Of a stretch of DNA of 64,000 nucleotides, positions 1 to 11,140 are shown one piece after another (the stretch's first letter is position 1; each line of letters opens with the position of its first letter). A program made the position numbers and the translations under genes. Below the pieces are notes generated by a model. That model was not told where the DNA came from. It did no database searches and saw only the letters and a list, made by a program, of their open reading frames with translations. This stretch comes from Parasponia andersonii (lineage: Eukaryota; Streptophyta; Magnoliopsida; Rosales; Cannabaceae), in contig JXTB01000124.1 in the NCBI GenBank assembly GCA_002914805.1, positions 567,939 through 631,938 of the forward strand, in the 5' to 3' direction.

Positions 1-226
1 AGACAAAGATATACTCATACAGAGAAAAACTAAATCTTTGCTACCCTGAATTAAAGATAAACAACTGACTTAAGCATTGGAGAGTCTTTGCAGATGGTCT
101 CCCCCGCCTCTCTGACCCTGCCTGAGGTCAAAAGCTCTTTAGGATAGCAAGGATACGTGGACAGTTAGAAGGTACAACATCAGCAGTTCAGAGACACGTA
201 GACAGCTGGTGAAAACCGCTCTAACA
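1..226 (+). repeat. 3' part of the 5' LTR of the Tat element
   Basis: It matches 11741-11966 along its whole length with 18 visible differences, all transitions. It ends in TAACA, followed at once by the primer-binding site, which fixes the LTR border at 226. The rest of this LTR lies left of the window, so no target-site duplication can be checked. Confidence 0.9.
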
Positions 227-250
227 GTTAGGCACCGTCCGTAGGAATCC
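227..250 (+). other. tRNA primer-binding site of the Tat element
   Basis: The bases directly after the LTR end resemble the GGCGCCGTCTGTGGGA type primer site familiar from Tat-lineage elements, with several substitutions. Position and similarity support the call; the priming tRNA was not identified. Confidence 0.65.
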
Positions 251-332
251 ATTTTTTCTTTGAGTGTGAGAGGAAGAGTCGGAGTCTTACGATCGAACTC
301 TCCCCGAACAAGAAGCCATATAACATTGGAAG

Positions 333-668
333 ATGGCACCTTCAAGAATGACAACCAGAAGCATACGTCTTGACGCTGACGGGAATCCACCCGACGCTGA
401 AGGAAGCTCCCGGGGAGCGCAACCTGGACTGGAGCAAAAGCTGGACCAGATGCTCGCCGCACTGGCAGAAGCAAGCCGGAAAGCAGAGATTGCTCACGAG
501 GCCATCATGGGTTTAAAAGATGAAGTCGCAGAGGTGCGCAGGGATAACGCCCATCTCGAGGGGCTGCTGGCAAGCAAAGCCAGGAGCGAAGGAAGGGAAG
601 ATTTCGACGCAGAAGTCCAACAAGAGTCTGGGGGCCAACCGCCGAGGGAAATGCCTGCCCCATCCTGA
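333..668 (+). pseudogene. gag N-terminal segment (Tat element)
   Basis: An open stretch of about 111 codons starts with ATG roughly 100 bases after the primer site, the usual place for gag. It begins MAPSRMTTRS and has a long acidic/basic heptad-like segment (EQKLDQMLAALAEASRKAEI and following residues) that should form a coiled coil, as Tat gag N-termini often do. It belongs to the broken retroelement and is not a host gene. Confidence 0.7.
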
Positions 669-889
669 TCGCAGATGCAGGGAGAGCAACAAAGCCAGAC
701 GAGGCCGTTCCAAGTCGGAGCGACGGTGGACAAAAGATACCAAGAAAGCCTTGAAGGTGTGCTTCTCAACTGGAAGCAAAAAATGATGGCAAAGCTGAGT
801 AAGAGGCTTGAGGCCCATCACAGCCAGACCCACGATGACCTAGCTGAGCAAACTGTGCTAGGGATCGGCCGAACGGCCTTCGCCGATTA

Positions 890-1335
890 GATCCAGATGG
901 AGCCCAAGCTGAGAGACTTCACTACTCCAACCTTCAGGCCGTTCGAGGGGAAAACTGACTCCCTCAATCACATATATCATTTTCAGTAGAAGATGGCCTT
1001 GGAAACTAGGGACGAAGCCGTAACCTACAAGGTTTTCTCCATAACCCTAGTGGGACCAACCCTATTATGGTTCAGATAGCTCCAAGAGAAATCCATAAAC
1101 GGGTTCAAAGATTTCTGCAAACTTTTCTTGAAGTAGTACACAGGTGCCCGGAGGTAGCAGAAAACCATGCAAGACCTTGACCGGCTGGAACAAACCGTAA
1201 ACGAGTCTCCTAAAGAATACTTGATGCATTTCCTGGAGGTGATGTCCCTAGTGCACAACGCCGATTCGGTCCAAGCCGCGAGCTCGTTTATTAGGGGCCC
1301 ATAGCCAGGATAGATGCTATCGGATCACCTGTTCT
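890..1335 (+). pseudogene. gag capsid region (Retrotrans_gag type), Tat element
   Basis: Pieces with the retrotransposon gag signature lie here: a segment of the type 'PTFRPFEGKTDSLNHIYHF', then a tryptophan-bearing block and a stretch containing 'QTVNESPKEYLMHF', the usual landmarks of the gypsy gag capsid domain. The region is decayed. Further gag-like sequence continues to about 2050, where the protease begins. Confidence 0.75.
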
Positions 1336-2133
1336 TGAACCTTCCGTACGATATGGCAGATGTCTAGGCCAAATCGGAAGGGGTATTCAGGGTGCTAGAA
1401 AGCCGCAGAAAACACCCAAGGCATCCGCTGTGATAATAACAGCATCGGCACAAACCCCGGTCCCACAAGGGGTAAAGAGGCTCGCGCCAGATCGAGGGCT
1501 GATTCCGAAACAGGAAGCCCCCACCCAAGGCAGTCAAGAAGGCAGCAAGAGGAGGAAAGTGTCCCGTGACCTACTGCCAAAGTACGAGCTCAACACGCCG
1601 ATCGATGTGATCTATCTCCAAAATAAGGACAGGGGCATTTTCAAAGACCTGCTCAAGTCCGGCGTTCCTGAGCACATGAAAAACAGGAACAGTACTGCCA
1701 ATTTCACAAAGATCACATACATGATACCATCAACTGCCGCAACCTCTACGCGTAGGTCATGATGGCAATTCATACCGGTAAATTGAAGCAGTAAGTGAAG
1801 ACTGGTGAAATTCAGCCGCAGGAAGATGCCACTAGACCCGAAAAAAGCAAGTAGACCCAGGCCTCCGGGTCAGGAGACCAGGCCCTGAGGATAGTGCCGA
1901 CCATCGTGGGCAGACCTGAACAGACCTAGGGCCAGGAAGAGAAGGAAAAGTACCTAAGAAAAACCGAAGAGAGGGTGAAGTGCCTGAGGGGGATGGGACA
2001 CTCCGTCAACCATTTGAGGGTGGATGAAAGCTGCGCCTCTGCCACCCCCATCACCTTCACCCAACAAGATTTGACTACGGTGCGCCTGCCTCACGATGAC
2101 CCCCTAGTAATTAAGCTGTAGATCAACTCCGCG

Positions 2134-2559
2134 TTGGTCGGAAGGGTCCTGATCGACGGTGGAAGCAGCGTCGATATCTTGTTCCTCAGCACGTTCGAAA
2201 ACATGGGCCTGAATCAAAATATGCTTAAGCCGACCTGCCAACCGTTGTTCGCTTTCGATAGTACCAAGGTTAGCCCCTTGGGCATTGTGACCTTGAAGGT
2301 CTGCGCAGCGGAGAGATGCTTGGATGTGGACTTTGTCATTATTGACTGCTCGTCCTCCTTCAACGTCATCATGGGGAGAGGATGGATCCACGCCATGCAC
2401 AGAGTCACCTCCAACCTCCACCAGGTCTTAAAATGTCTATCAAAAGATAATATCTATATAATAGACATCAAAGGAGACCAGGCCTCCGCAAGGAAATATT
2501 TTTCAACAGCCTTGAAGGGACCCGATGCCAGTACGAAAGCCCTGAATGGGGATGAATAG
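2134..2559 (+). pseudogene. Aspartic protease domain (Tat element)
   Basis: About 140 residues are open. The catalytic-type motif is IDGGSSVDIL near 2150-2180, followed by a hydrophobic-hydrophobic-G block (FNVIMGRGWI, near 2360-2390) that plays the role of the second conserved glycine motif of retropepsins. Plant Tat elements typically have DGGSS here. In an active element this enzyme would cut the Gag-Pol polyprotein. It sits between gag and RT as expected; the element is broken overall. Confidence 0.85.
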
Positions 2560-2859
2560 CAATCAAAGGACCGCCTGCCGGTATATATAAAACGGATCGA
2601 GGAGGAGTCTGACAGGCTAGAATCTAAGATTGAGGAGCTGGTGGCGATCCCTTTGAAAGAGGCAGAGCCGATGAAGGTAATATTAATCGGGGCTCTGTTG
2701 CCCAAAGAGGAAAAGAACGAGCTATTGGGATTCCTGAGGCAAAACCAAGATGTCTTTGCTTGGTTCCACGACGACATGCCCGGGATTGACCCTTCGCATG
2801 CCTGTCACCAGTTGAACATAGATCCCAATTTCCCTTCGGTTAGGCAGAGACCCTAAAGG

Positions 2860-3570
2860 TTTACGTAAGGGAAAAACAGGGTGATCAACAAGGAGGTAAA
2901 GACGCTATTGGAGAACGACCTAATCATGGAATACGTATACCCATGCTAGATCTCCAACCCGGTGGTAGTGAAGAAGAAGATGGGTGACGACCGAACTTGT
3001 ATAGACTTCACCAACTTGAATAAGGCTTGCCCGAAGGATAGCTTCCCCCTGCCAAAGATCGACCAAATGGTAGACGCAACGGCAGGATTCGACAAGATGA
3101 GTTTTTTGGATGCCTACTCGGGATACAACTAGATCCCCTTGTATAAGGAAGACCAGATTCACACGACATTTATTACAGAGCGAGGCCTGTACTATTACAG
3201 ACGCATGCCGTTTGGTTTGAAGAATGCTGGAGCGACCTACCAGAGGCTCATAAACAAAATATTCGCCAGACAGCTAGGAAAAACTATGGACGTCTATATC
3301 AATGATATGGTCGTAAAGAGCAGAGAAGCTTCGGGTTTATAGGACATTTGGACGAATGTTTTCAGATTCTGAGGCAATATCGGATGCGTCTGAATCCCAA
3401 GAAATGCGCATTCGGGGTGTCATCCGGCCAATTCCTGGGGCACATCGTAAGCAGAAGTGGTATCAAGGCCAATCCTACCCAGTTGTCCTCTATTGTAGAC
3501 GTGCAGAGACCCTCGACTATTCGGAAAGTCCAGCGCCTAGCCGGGAAGATAGCTGCCCTCAGTCAGTTCG
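2860..3570 (+). pseudogene. Reverse transcriptase domain (Tat element)
   Basis: Classic gypsy RT landmarks appear in order: a DFTNLNKACPKDSFPLPKID block (near 3005-3060), a FLDAYSGYN block (near 3105-3130), FGLKNAGATYQRLINK (near 3210-3260) and the catalytic-loop region near 3290-3310, then the thumb with an FLGHIVS motif near 3430-3450. These blocks identify Ty3/gypsy RT without doubt. Part of a broken Gag-Pol frame. Confidence 0.9.
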
Positions 3571-3589
3571 TCTCCAAGATGTCTGACCG

Positions 3590-4510
3590 ATGCAAGCCTT
3601 TCTTCCAGTGCATAAAGAGAAGCTCCACTGTTGCTTGGGGGGAGGAACAGGATAAGGCACTGACAGAACTCAAGCTGTACTTAAGTCAACCGCCCATCCT
3701 GGCTTCCCCGGCAGAGGAGGAGGGCCTATACACTTATTTAGTAGTGTCCGAAGTAGCGATCAGTACCGTAAGCAGAAGCCGGTATTCTATACAAGCCGCA
3801 TGCTTCTGGACGCCGAGACACGATATAGTATGGTGGAGAAACAGGTCCTCGCTCTGGTCAATGCTAAGAAGAGACTCAGGCAATACTTTGAAGCATACTC
3901 TGTTATCGTGTACACAGATTTCCCTATCCGGCAGATCTTGGCCAAACCAGACCTATCAGGACGACTAACTAAGTAGGCTATCGAACTGGGGATATATGAC
4001 ATCGAGTATCGGCCCCGAGTAGTGAAGAAAGGGCAAGTCATAGCGGATTTCCTAGTGAAAATCAAATCCTTTGGCGAGTTGCACAATCTACTTCAAACGT
4101 CTCAGTCTCGCCACCCTTCAGCCTAGAACCCCTACACCAATAGATCCACGAATGCCTCAGGGTCAGGTATTGGGATAGTCCTGCAGACCCTAATAGAACT
4201 CAGAGTAGAGAAAGCCTTGAGGCTTAGTTTCCAGGCAACGAACAACGAGGTGGAGTACAAGGCCCTGTTGCAAGGCCTTGAACTGGCTCTGCATTTCGGA
4301 GTAGAGAGCATCGCAGTAATGACCGACTCGCAGTTGGTTGTGGGTCAGGTCAAGAGAGACTTCGAAGTAAAATAGCCGAGATTACACAGGTACTTCTCCA
4401 AAGTAATGGGGGCAAAAGCCCACTTTAGCAGCTTTAATATCGAACAGATTCCTAGAAAGATGAACCAGAAGACCGATGAGCTAGCTAAGAGCACGTCGAC
4501 TGGAGGAACG
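3590..4510 (+). pseudogene. Dual RNase H region (Tat element)
   Basis: The usual gypsy RNase H follows RT (about 3620-4080, with an LYTYLVVSE block). It is followed by a second RNase H-like segment at about 4130-4510 with 'NNEVEYKALLQGLELAL', 'MTDSQLVVGQV' and 'NQKTDELAKSTS' motifs. A duplicated RNase H of this kind is a known hallmark of the Ogre/Tat lineage, and it is the strongest single reason for the lineage call. Confidence 0.85.
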
Positions 4511-4739
4511 GGACATGCAGAGATTCTCCTAGAGGACAGGAATATGAAAGACCCCTCGGAGACCCCCGCACGTCATATATTTGCAGCCGGCTCCGTAGAT
4601 GAGGGATGGATGAAACCCATCACCCAGTATTTGGCATTAGGGAACCTGCCCGCAGATCCCCAAGAAGCGAGGTCGATCAGGCTGAAGGCTGCCAGATACT
4701 TGATGGTGGGGGGACAACTATATAGGAGATCGACAATAG

Positions 4740-5788
4740 GGCCGATGCTACGGTGTGTAGGTCCCGTCGAAGTATAGAAACTGATGGAAGAAATCCACGA
4801 GGTTCTGACGGCCGGATACTTCTGGCCATACATGATGATAGAGGCAGCCCAGTTCGTCAAAAAATATGATAAGTGCCAGAGGTTCGCCCCCATGAAACAC
4901 TGACCCACGGAGGATCTCTATTCGAATATAACGCCCTGGCCGTTCGCCAAGTGGGGTTTGGACATCGTCAGAGAGCTCCCCAGAAGTCCAAGAGGGAGAA
5001 GGTACATCTTGCTGGCCATAGATTATTTCACCAGATGGGTAGAGGCTAAAGCCTACGCGACCGTAAATAAAGCAGACACAATTAATTTTATTTGGAAAAA
5101 TATAATCTGTCGATACGGGATTCCGAAAGAGATACACGCCGATCATGACATATAGTTCTAAAATGCTAAGCTCAAGGAGTTGTGTGAGTTGTATAATATA
5201 AGATTCAGTTTCTCTTCTGTGAACTACCCTCAGGGGAACAGCCAAGCATAGGCAACGAATAAAGTCATATTCAATAATATCAAAAAGAACTTGCAGGAGG
5301 CTAAAGGCAGGTGGTTAGAAGAGCTACCGGCCGTTGTGTGGGCCTATCGAACCACAGAGCGGAGGTCGACTGGAAGAATGCCATTCGCCATGGTCTATGG
5401 ATCAGAGGCTGTGATCCCGACCAAGGTCGGCCTCCCGACCCTTCGCTCCTAAGTGGTAAGAGATTCCTCCTTAAACGAACGGCAGCTAAGCCACAACACA
5501 GACCTCCTGGAAGAAACGAGAAACATGGCTCTAGTCTACCTGACTTCATACCACCAGCAGGCTAGGTCCTACTATGCAAAGAAGGTTAGTGCTTGACGAT
5601 TTAACGCCGGGGATTAGGTCTTGAAAGTCAGAACAGGGAATTCCTCGAAACTGGACTCCAATTGGATTGGACCCTATGAGGTGATCAAAATACTTGACAA
5701 TGGTGCGTATGTCCTGAAAGAACTCAAGACCGGAAAGAATTTGCCGGACACGTGGAATGCTCAGCACTTGAAAAAATATCACATGTGA
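4740..5788 (+). pseudogene. Integrase domain (Tat element)
   Basis: A zinc-binding HHCC-type head (about 4790-4890) leads into the catalytic core, with 'KWGLDIVRELPRSPRGRRYI' and a 'RYGIPKEIHADHD' block (about 4950-5150), followed by a FAMVYGSEAVIP motif near 5390 and a C-terminal segment with 'SNWIGPYEVIKILDNGAYVL' near 5655-5715. The order RT, RNase H, integrase is gypsy order. The frame closes at about 5788, which marks the end of pol. Confidence 0.88.
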
Positions 5789-5920
5789 GACACATGCATA
5801 TGATGTAAGACCCATATGAATGCTTATATTATTGAAAAGCTTAAATCCAAAACAGGTCAAGTTCCCTTTTTGCCGCATGGATTTATCTTTTGGATCGCTA
5901 TGGAAAAGGGTCCGCCCATA

Positions 5921-6535
5921 GTGGCAGACCCCACACACTATTCGCACAATCGAAAACAATCGTACTATGGGAATCACATCGTGCAATAAAATGTTTGCTG
6001 ATGACCCGAGAAAACGTACGAAGAGGAAAGAGCTATACAACCAAAAACTTACCGGCAGACCTCAAAAATAATCGTACTATGGGAATCACATCGTGCAATA
6101 AAATGCTTGCCAATGGCCCGAGAAAACGTACGAAGAGCAAAGAGCTGCGCAACCAAAAACTTGCCGGCAGACCTCAAAAACAATCGTACTATGGGAATCA
6201 CATCATGCAATAAAATACTTGCCGATGGCCCGAGAAAATGTACGAAGAAGAAAGAGCTGCGCAACTAAAAACTTGCCTGCAGATCTCAAAAACAATCGTA
6301 CTATAGGAATCATATCGTGCAATAAAATGCTTGCTAATGGCCTGAGAAAACGTACGAAGAGGAAAGAGCTATGCAACCAAAAATTTGCTAGCAGACCTAA
6401 AAAACAATCGTACTATGGGAACCACATCGTGCAATAAAATGCTTGCCGATGGCCCGAGAGAACATACGAAGAGGAAAGAGCTGCGTAACTAAAACCTTGC
6501 CAGCAGACCTCGAAAGCGATTGTATTACGGGAGCG
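5921..6535 (+). repeat. Tandem array, 112-bp unit, about 5.3 copies
   Basis: The phrase ATCGTACTATGGGAATCACA recurs with starts at 5959, 6071, 6183, 6295 and 6407, and a worn copy at 6519: a constant 112-bp step. It lies just after the end of pol, in the element's 3' untranslated zone. Since 112 is not a multiple of three, the array cannot encode a protein repeat. Tat-lineage elements are known for variable tandem repeats in this zone. Confidence 0.93.
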
Positions 6536-6550
6536 CCCACCATGGGACAT

Positions 6551-7030
6551 GGTCTATTCTGTTGGAAGTAGATCCCCTCTAAAAAATGCCTCAGCTATAC
6601 AAAAAGCTAAAGGAAAGCAGGGTCAGGGTCTACCCGTTAGAAGTGGACCCTCCCCAGACAACATTTTAGCTGCACACGAGGCGAAGGTTAAAGGGGTCAA
6701 GGTCTACCCGTTGGAAGCGGACCCTTACCAGACAACATTTTAGCCGCACGCGAGGCGAAGGTTAAAGGGGTCAGATTCTACCCGTTGGAAGTGGACCCTC
6801 CCCAGACAACATTTTAGCCGCACGCAAGGCAAGGTTAAAGGGGTCAGGTTCTACTTATTGGAAGTGGACCCTCCCCAGACAACATTTTGGCCGCACGCAA
6901 GGCAAAGGTTAGAGGGGTCAGGGTCTACCCGTTAGAAGTAGACCCTTCCCAGACAACATTTTAGCGACATGCAAAGCAAAGGTTAAAGGAGTCAGGGTCT
7001 ACCTGTTGGAAGCAGACCCTCCCGCGAGAA
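6551..7030 (+). repeat. Second tandem array, about 74-bp unit, about 6.5 copies
   Basis: A different unit, recognisable by GGTCTACCCGTTGGAAG and CCAGACAACATTTTAGC, repeats with starts near 6555, 6631, 6705, 6779, 6852, 6926 and 7000, steps of 73-76 bp. It begins within about 20 bases of the end of the 112-bp array but has no obvious similarity to it. It appears to be an independent amplification in the same untranslated zone. Confidence 0.92.
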
Positions 7031-7658
7031 CATTTTTATTACGCATACACCAGGCACGAAGACAGAAGTTAAAATCAAGCTCTGTTTATTATTTCCCGAA
7101 GTACAAAGAGCATGGTCGATAAGGACGTGTGCCCAAAAGCTCTATCTGCGAGAAGTGGGTCTTGGGCGGACTCGCAGGGTGGTAACGCCCAGTTTGCTCT
7201 CGATAAGAGCCGAGCCCGGGCCTTTTCCTCTGCAGTGACGGGTCTAAACAGTGGTTAACTAGCCCCTGGAACTGGTTCCGACCGTGTTCCTATTTAGGGT
7301 CGGAGAAGTCTAGCCACACGCACGGGTCGAATTCTGCCAAGACAAGTCATAACAGAAGTTATACTTCCTTAAAACCGGATGAGCCGGAACTCACATCCCT
7401 ATCTCCAGAACTAATCTTATCGATCATGGCTCGAGGAGGACTCACTAATAACTCGAAATCATGTACGATCGAGCCCAACCCAAATGCCAGCTGCACTGCC
7501 GACAAGGGAACGACATCGTAAATGATATCTGACCTTAACCTCAGACGTGGTCAACAAAAGAAAAAGAGAATAGATTAAAGAAAACTGCATTGTTTTTATT
7601 ATTTATACAGACGGTTACAATAAGGGTCAACTCTACAAAGATACAAAAACTAGGGACC
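7031..7658. other. Spacer between tandem arrays and antisense gene
   Basis: I see no coding region. It holds the presumed 3' end of the opposite-strand gene and unique element sequence. No hairpin or repeat stands out. Confidence 0.5.
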
Positions 7659-10600
7659 CTAATTACCTCCGGCCAAGGGAGCACAGCCAGTTTCAGTGCT
7701 TGGACTAACCCTGGTGGAGGGTGGCATACCATGGTCGGAGTTGTCGCTGGATAAAATGACCGCACCAGACCCCTCGCCAGTTAAAGCCCCAAGAGCAAGC
7801 TGACCGCCAGGGACCTCCAAGGTTTGCTCTAGCGGACAGGAAATAGGGATAAGCTCCTTGGCAACAGAGGCGGATGTAGAGGGCCCGTCTTTTTCCCCGG
7901 CAAGCATCTTCAGCACATCAACAGGGTACACGATATTGATCTCATCCCCAAGCTGCTGTATGTAATACTTGACAGAATAGTGGTCTCTCTCGATGCCTTT
8001 CTGCTCGTCAAACTGGTCTGGCGTCACCACCTCTGCGTAGCCTTCGAATTCCCTATTCTCCCAGCCAGACCTGTAACTTTCCGCAGAAAGGACATCCACC
8101 TGCCTCTGATACCTCGTTTTTAGTTTTTCCGCGTCTGCTAATCTATCCCTCAGTGCCGCCAGCCTCAGCTCCGCCTACTGCTGTGACAAGTCGACCAAAA
8201 GAGTGTTAATGTCAGCAAGGTCTTCATCGTACTTGCGAGACAACTCTACTTAAGCCCCCATCAATTTTATGTATTCCAAGTAAAGATGTCGGCTTACCTC
8301 ATTTGACCGGTCGAGTCTGCGTTGCAGAGAATGGGCCTTCAGTTTGGCTTTCGCCTTAGCCTTCCTCGTCTCTTTAGTATCATAAACGGCCCTGTCGTGA
8401 GTGAAGAAGGCCAGCCCTATCTCTGCCCCAGCGCTCTGTAGTTGTTGCTCCTTGAACTTGAGCTCGTTTTGGGCCAGTTTGACGGCCTCAGATCGAGCAA
8501 GCCTGTCGGTGTCCGCCTCGGCTTGTCTCGCAGCCAGCTTCTCGTGCCTGACCCTCTCGACACTCAGGGTGTGAGCCACCGCGCAGCTGACCTTAGCCTT
8601 ATCAAGGCTCCGATACAAGTCGAAGTCAGTCCTCAACTCAATAAGGGCAACATCGATGCGCTCGGCCAGTGTAGAACGGGAGTTCAACTCCTCGGTCAGG
8701 TCCTTGACGTGAGAGGAATAGAAAGACCAGATGGCGGCTAGCTATAAGATAAATGAAAAAAAGGTCAGCGTCTAGCAAGGATGCTGAGAAACATGGAGGT
8801 AACCAAACGAGCCAAACCTGCGCGAAGGTACGGCTAGCGACAAGCTCGACGTTCTCCAAGGAGAGCGCCTCTAGCTCAGGTTCCGTGGTTGGACCTTCTC
8901 TTTAGGCATTGTCCGCATATGAAGAACGCGACTCTACCCCGCTAACCACGAGGGCACCCTCTCCCCCAACTGGGCATGCCCTTGAAGCAGCGGTGGTAGG
9001 GACGAAGGAAAGCTGGGCATCGCTGAGCACACAGTCGGTGACGGCAGGGGGCGGTGCATCCTCAGCAGAAGACGCCATAACAGCTCCTGCTATATCGGCA
9101 ATTTCGGTTGCCGTCCCCCTTGGAGTCCCGCCTAAATGTGATTTTTCGGTCTTGTCTTGACCATTCTCTCCCGACGGGCCATTGCACGCGAACCTTTTTC
9201 TCCTCAGAATGGTCAGCGTGGCCCTATCGTCATCGCTGTTAGAAGAAGGGGCAACCCTGCCCCTCTTCTCCGCCGGGCCCTCTTTTTCTTTGAATGAGCC
9301 GGCCTCGTGGCGCCACTTTATTAGGACCGGAGGAGGGGAAGACAGCCGAGATTTCAACCTCGAATCCCCCCCGCTGAGCTCAGCGATCTCCCCACTGAGG
9401 CAAGCAGTACTAGACCCCGCGCTCGTCTTCGAACCAGAGTCGAGAGTGGAAGAGGTTGGAGCAGCAGATCCCCCCAGCAGGCTCAAGGGCGCCCCCTTGT
9501 CATATACGGCCTTTATGGCTGTCGTTTCCCCGGCCAGAGGTCCGCTTGCACAGGAATGGGGGATCACGAGTGCTTCATCCTCTGAAGACACCATGAGACG
9601 CCGGCCAATGGTTACCTTGGTGCGAGCCTTATGTCTAGCGGTACTCCCCTTGACAGGGGAAGGCTCCGTCGATGGGCCCATTTCGGAACCTATAAAGAGC
9701 AAGCAACATAGTTAGATCACAGCCATAACCCGATCGACAAAGCTCCAAGATGCAAAAATAAACTCACCTCTAGCCCTCTTAGGGGCAGCAGCTTCCTCTC
9801 TACGGAGCTTGATGTACTCTTCGGCCACGAGCCTCACGGCCTCTTCGAGCTCGTGGCTAGTCGGCGCCACCAGGTCGTTGGAACCTTGAAGTTGTAACCT
9901 AATGACCCACCATGGCGATGCGATCGTGCTCGTCCCGGCGAAATCAGTTCAGGGCAGAAGCATCAATCCAGCTCCGCAGGTGCTTCGTGATAACCCAGGT
10001 GTCCAGGGGGAAGGGAAGGTATGAAACCATCCTAGGCATCATATTCATCACCTGGGGATTAAGGACGGCCTGGATGTGTCGGTAGTCCCCAGGAGACCCG
10101 AAGATGATGATTCCTTCCAGCCCTTTGAGCCACCCCGTCGACAAATGCGGCTCGAACCTATTTTCTTCTGTAGAGGCTGCACAAGATAAAATAATATGAG
10201 CAATAACAGATGAGGTGAACGCAGACCCGAAAATCACGACCTAGCACTTACTCTGCAGGAAAACCGAGAGAATTTGGAAGTACTCTCCATTCACTCAAGA
10301 AGAGCACCATGCCTCTCCAACGGTATACAGCCTAGAGTGGGAGTCCCATTGCTTGTCTGACCTCGGCAAGCCCCAGAAATGTGATGTCTCGAGAGCGGTT
10401 GAAGGTAAAAGGTGGGGTAGGAGCTCCTTTCGGGGATGAGGGTGAGTTTGTAAGCATAAAAGACCACCTCCAGGTCGATATGTATGTTATAAAGAATTGA
10501 CAGGGCGGAGAGCCCCATCAGGATCATGACCCCGTTTGCATTTAGCTGCATCAGGTGGATCCCCGTCAGAGCGAAGAACCGGTGGATCAGAGGAGGAAGA

Positions 10601-10794
10601 GGGAACCGCAGCCATTCCAGATGCTTTCTTCTCAAAATAATAGAGCCTTCGGGGGCAGAGGGATGAAGATACCAATCCGCGGGGTCCTTGACCCTTTGTA
10701 ACGTGACTCCGCCGGGGAGGCAGAGCTGTCTCCTCAGCAAATCCAACTTCGAGTCCATGACGGGGCGAAGTTCCTGATCTTGATTCAAGGCCAT
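7659..10794 (-). pseudogene. Antisense accessory gene of the Tat element (Transposase_28 / 'putative gypsy type transposon' type), spliced
   Basis: On the strand opposite gag-pol, consecutive open blocks lie at 10794-10291, 10237-9944, 9702-8902, 8687-8250 and 8099-7659. The first carries a segment with RFPLPPLIHRFFALTGIHLM and a following QLNANGVMILMG, the pattern of the Pfam family called putative gypsy type transposon (PF04195), known from antisense genes of Grande-like elements. Later blocks are rich in Ser/Ala/Gly and acidic residues, then heptad-like (ELKFKEQQLQ region), so a coiled-coil tail is likely. Splice signals fit introns at about 10251-10177, 9767-9690 (GTGAGTT to TTTATAG) and 8817-8742 (to TTATAG). 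Function is unknown in the whole family. This copy is probably not intact. Confidence 0.75.
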
Positions 10795-11088
10795 CGTTCT
10801 GAATACGATCGAAAGAGCAAAAGTCTCTAGAAAGGGGAGAAGTCGAAAACCCTAAGATTTTACAAGGCTAGAATAATTGGAGATTTTAATAAAGTAGCAA
10901 ATGAGCGTAAATGCGGCTTTTATGGAGGGGGAGCCGAAGAGATTTTCCTGGAAAAGGGCAGAACAAGGAAGACTGAACCGTCGGAATTTCGAAATTTAAA
11001 ATTTTTTTTGTGACATGGGATAGCGTGCCTCCGTGTCGGCAATAGGGGAGCCACGTGTATCCCTCAAATTGGAAGAACGGAGAAACGA

Positions 11089-11128
11089 TTTCCCCACTTG
11101 ATGGATACGAATCCATCAAGTAGGGAAA
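11089..11128. other. 40-nt hairpin just upstream of the 3' LTR
   Basis: Two 18-base arms, beginning TTTCCCCACTTGATGGAT, flank the 4-base loop ACGA and pair with a single mismatch. The right arm runs into the purine-rich stretch (GGGAAATGGAGGCAGG) that serves as polypurine tract for plus-strand priming. The structure could act in either strand's transcript. Confidence 0.75.
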
Positions 11129-11140
11129 TGGAGGCAGGTT

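Noticed and set aside
5546-6437. Repetitive reading frames on both strands over the 112-bp array.
   Set aside because: The period is not a multiple of three and the frames only reflect the DNA repeat; no protein is likely.
5921-7030. CRISPR-like appearance of evenly spaced repeats.
   Set aside because: The units are contiguous without unique spacers, they lie in a plant retrotransposon, and both periods are too long for CRISPR repeats.
9182-9715. Open frame of 177 codons on the plus strand inside the Tat element.
   Set aside because: It lies opposite the Ser/Ala-rich block of the antisense accessory gene, whose splice sites and family match support the minus strand.
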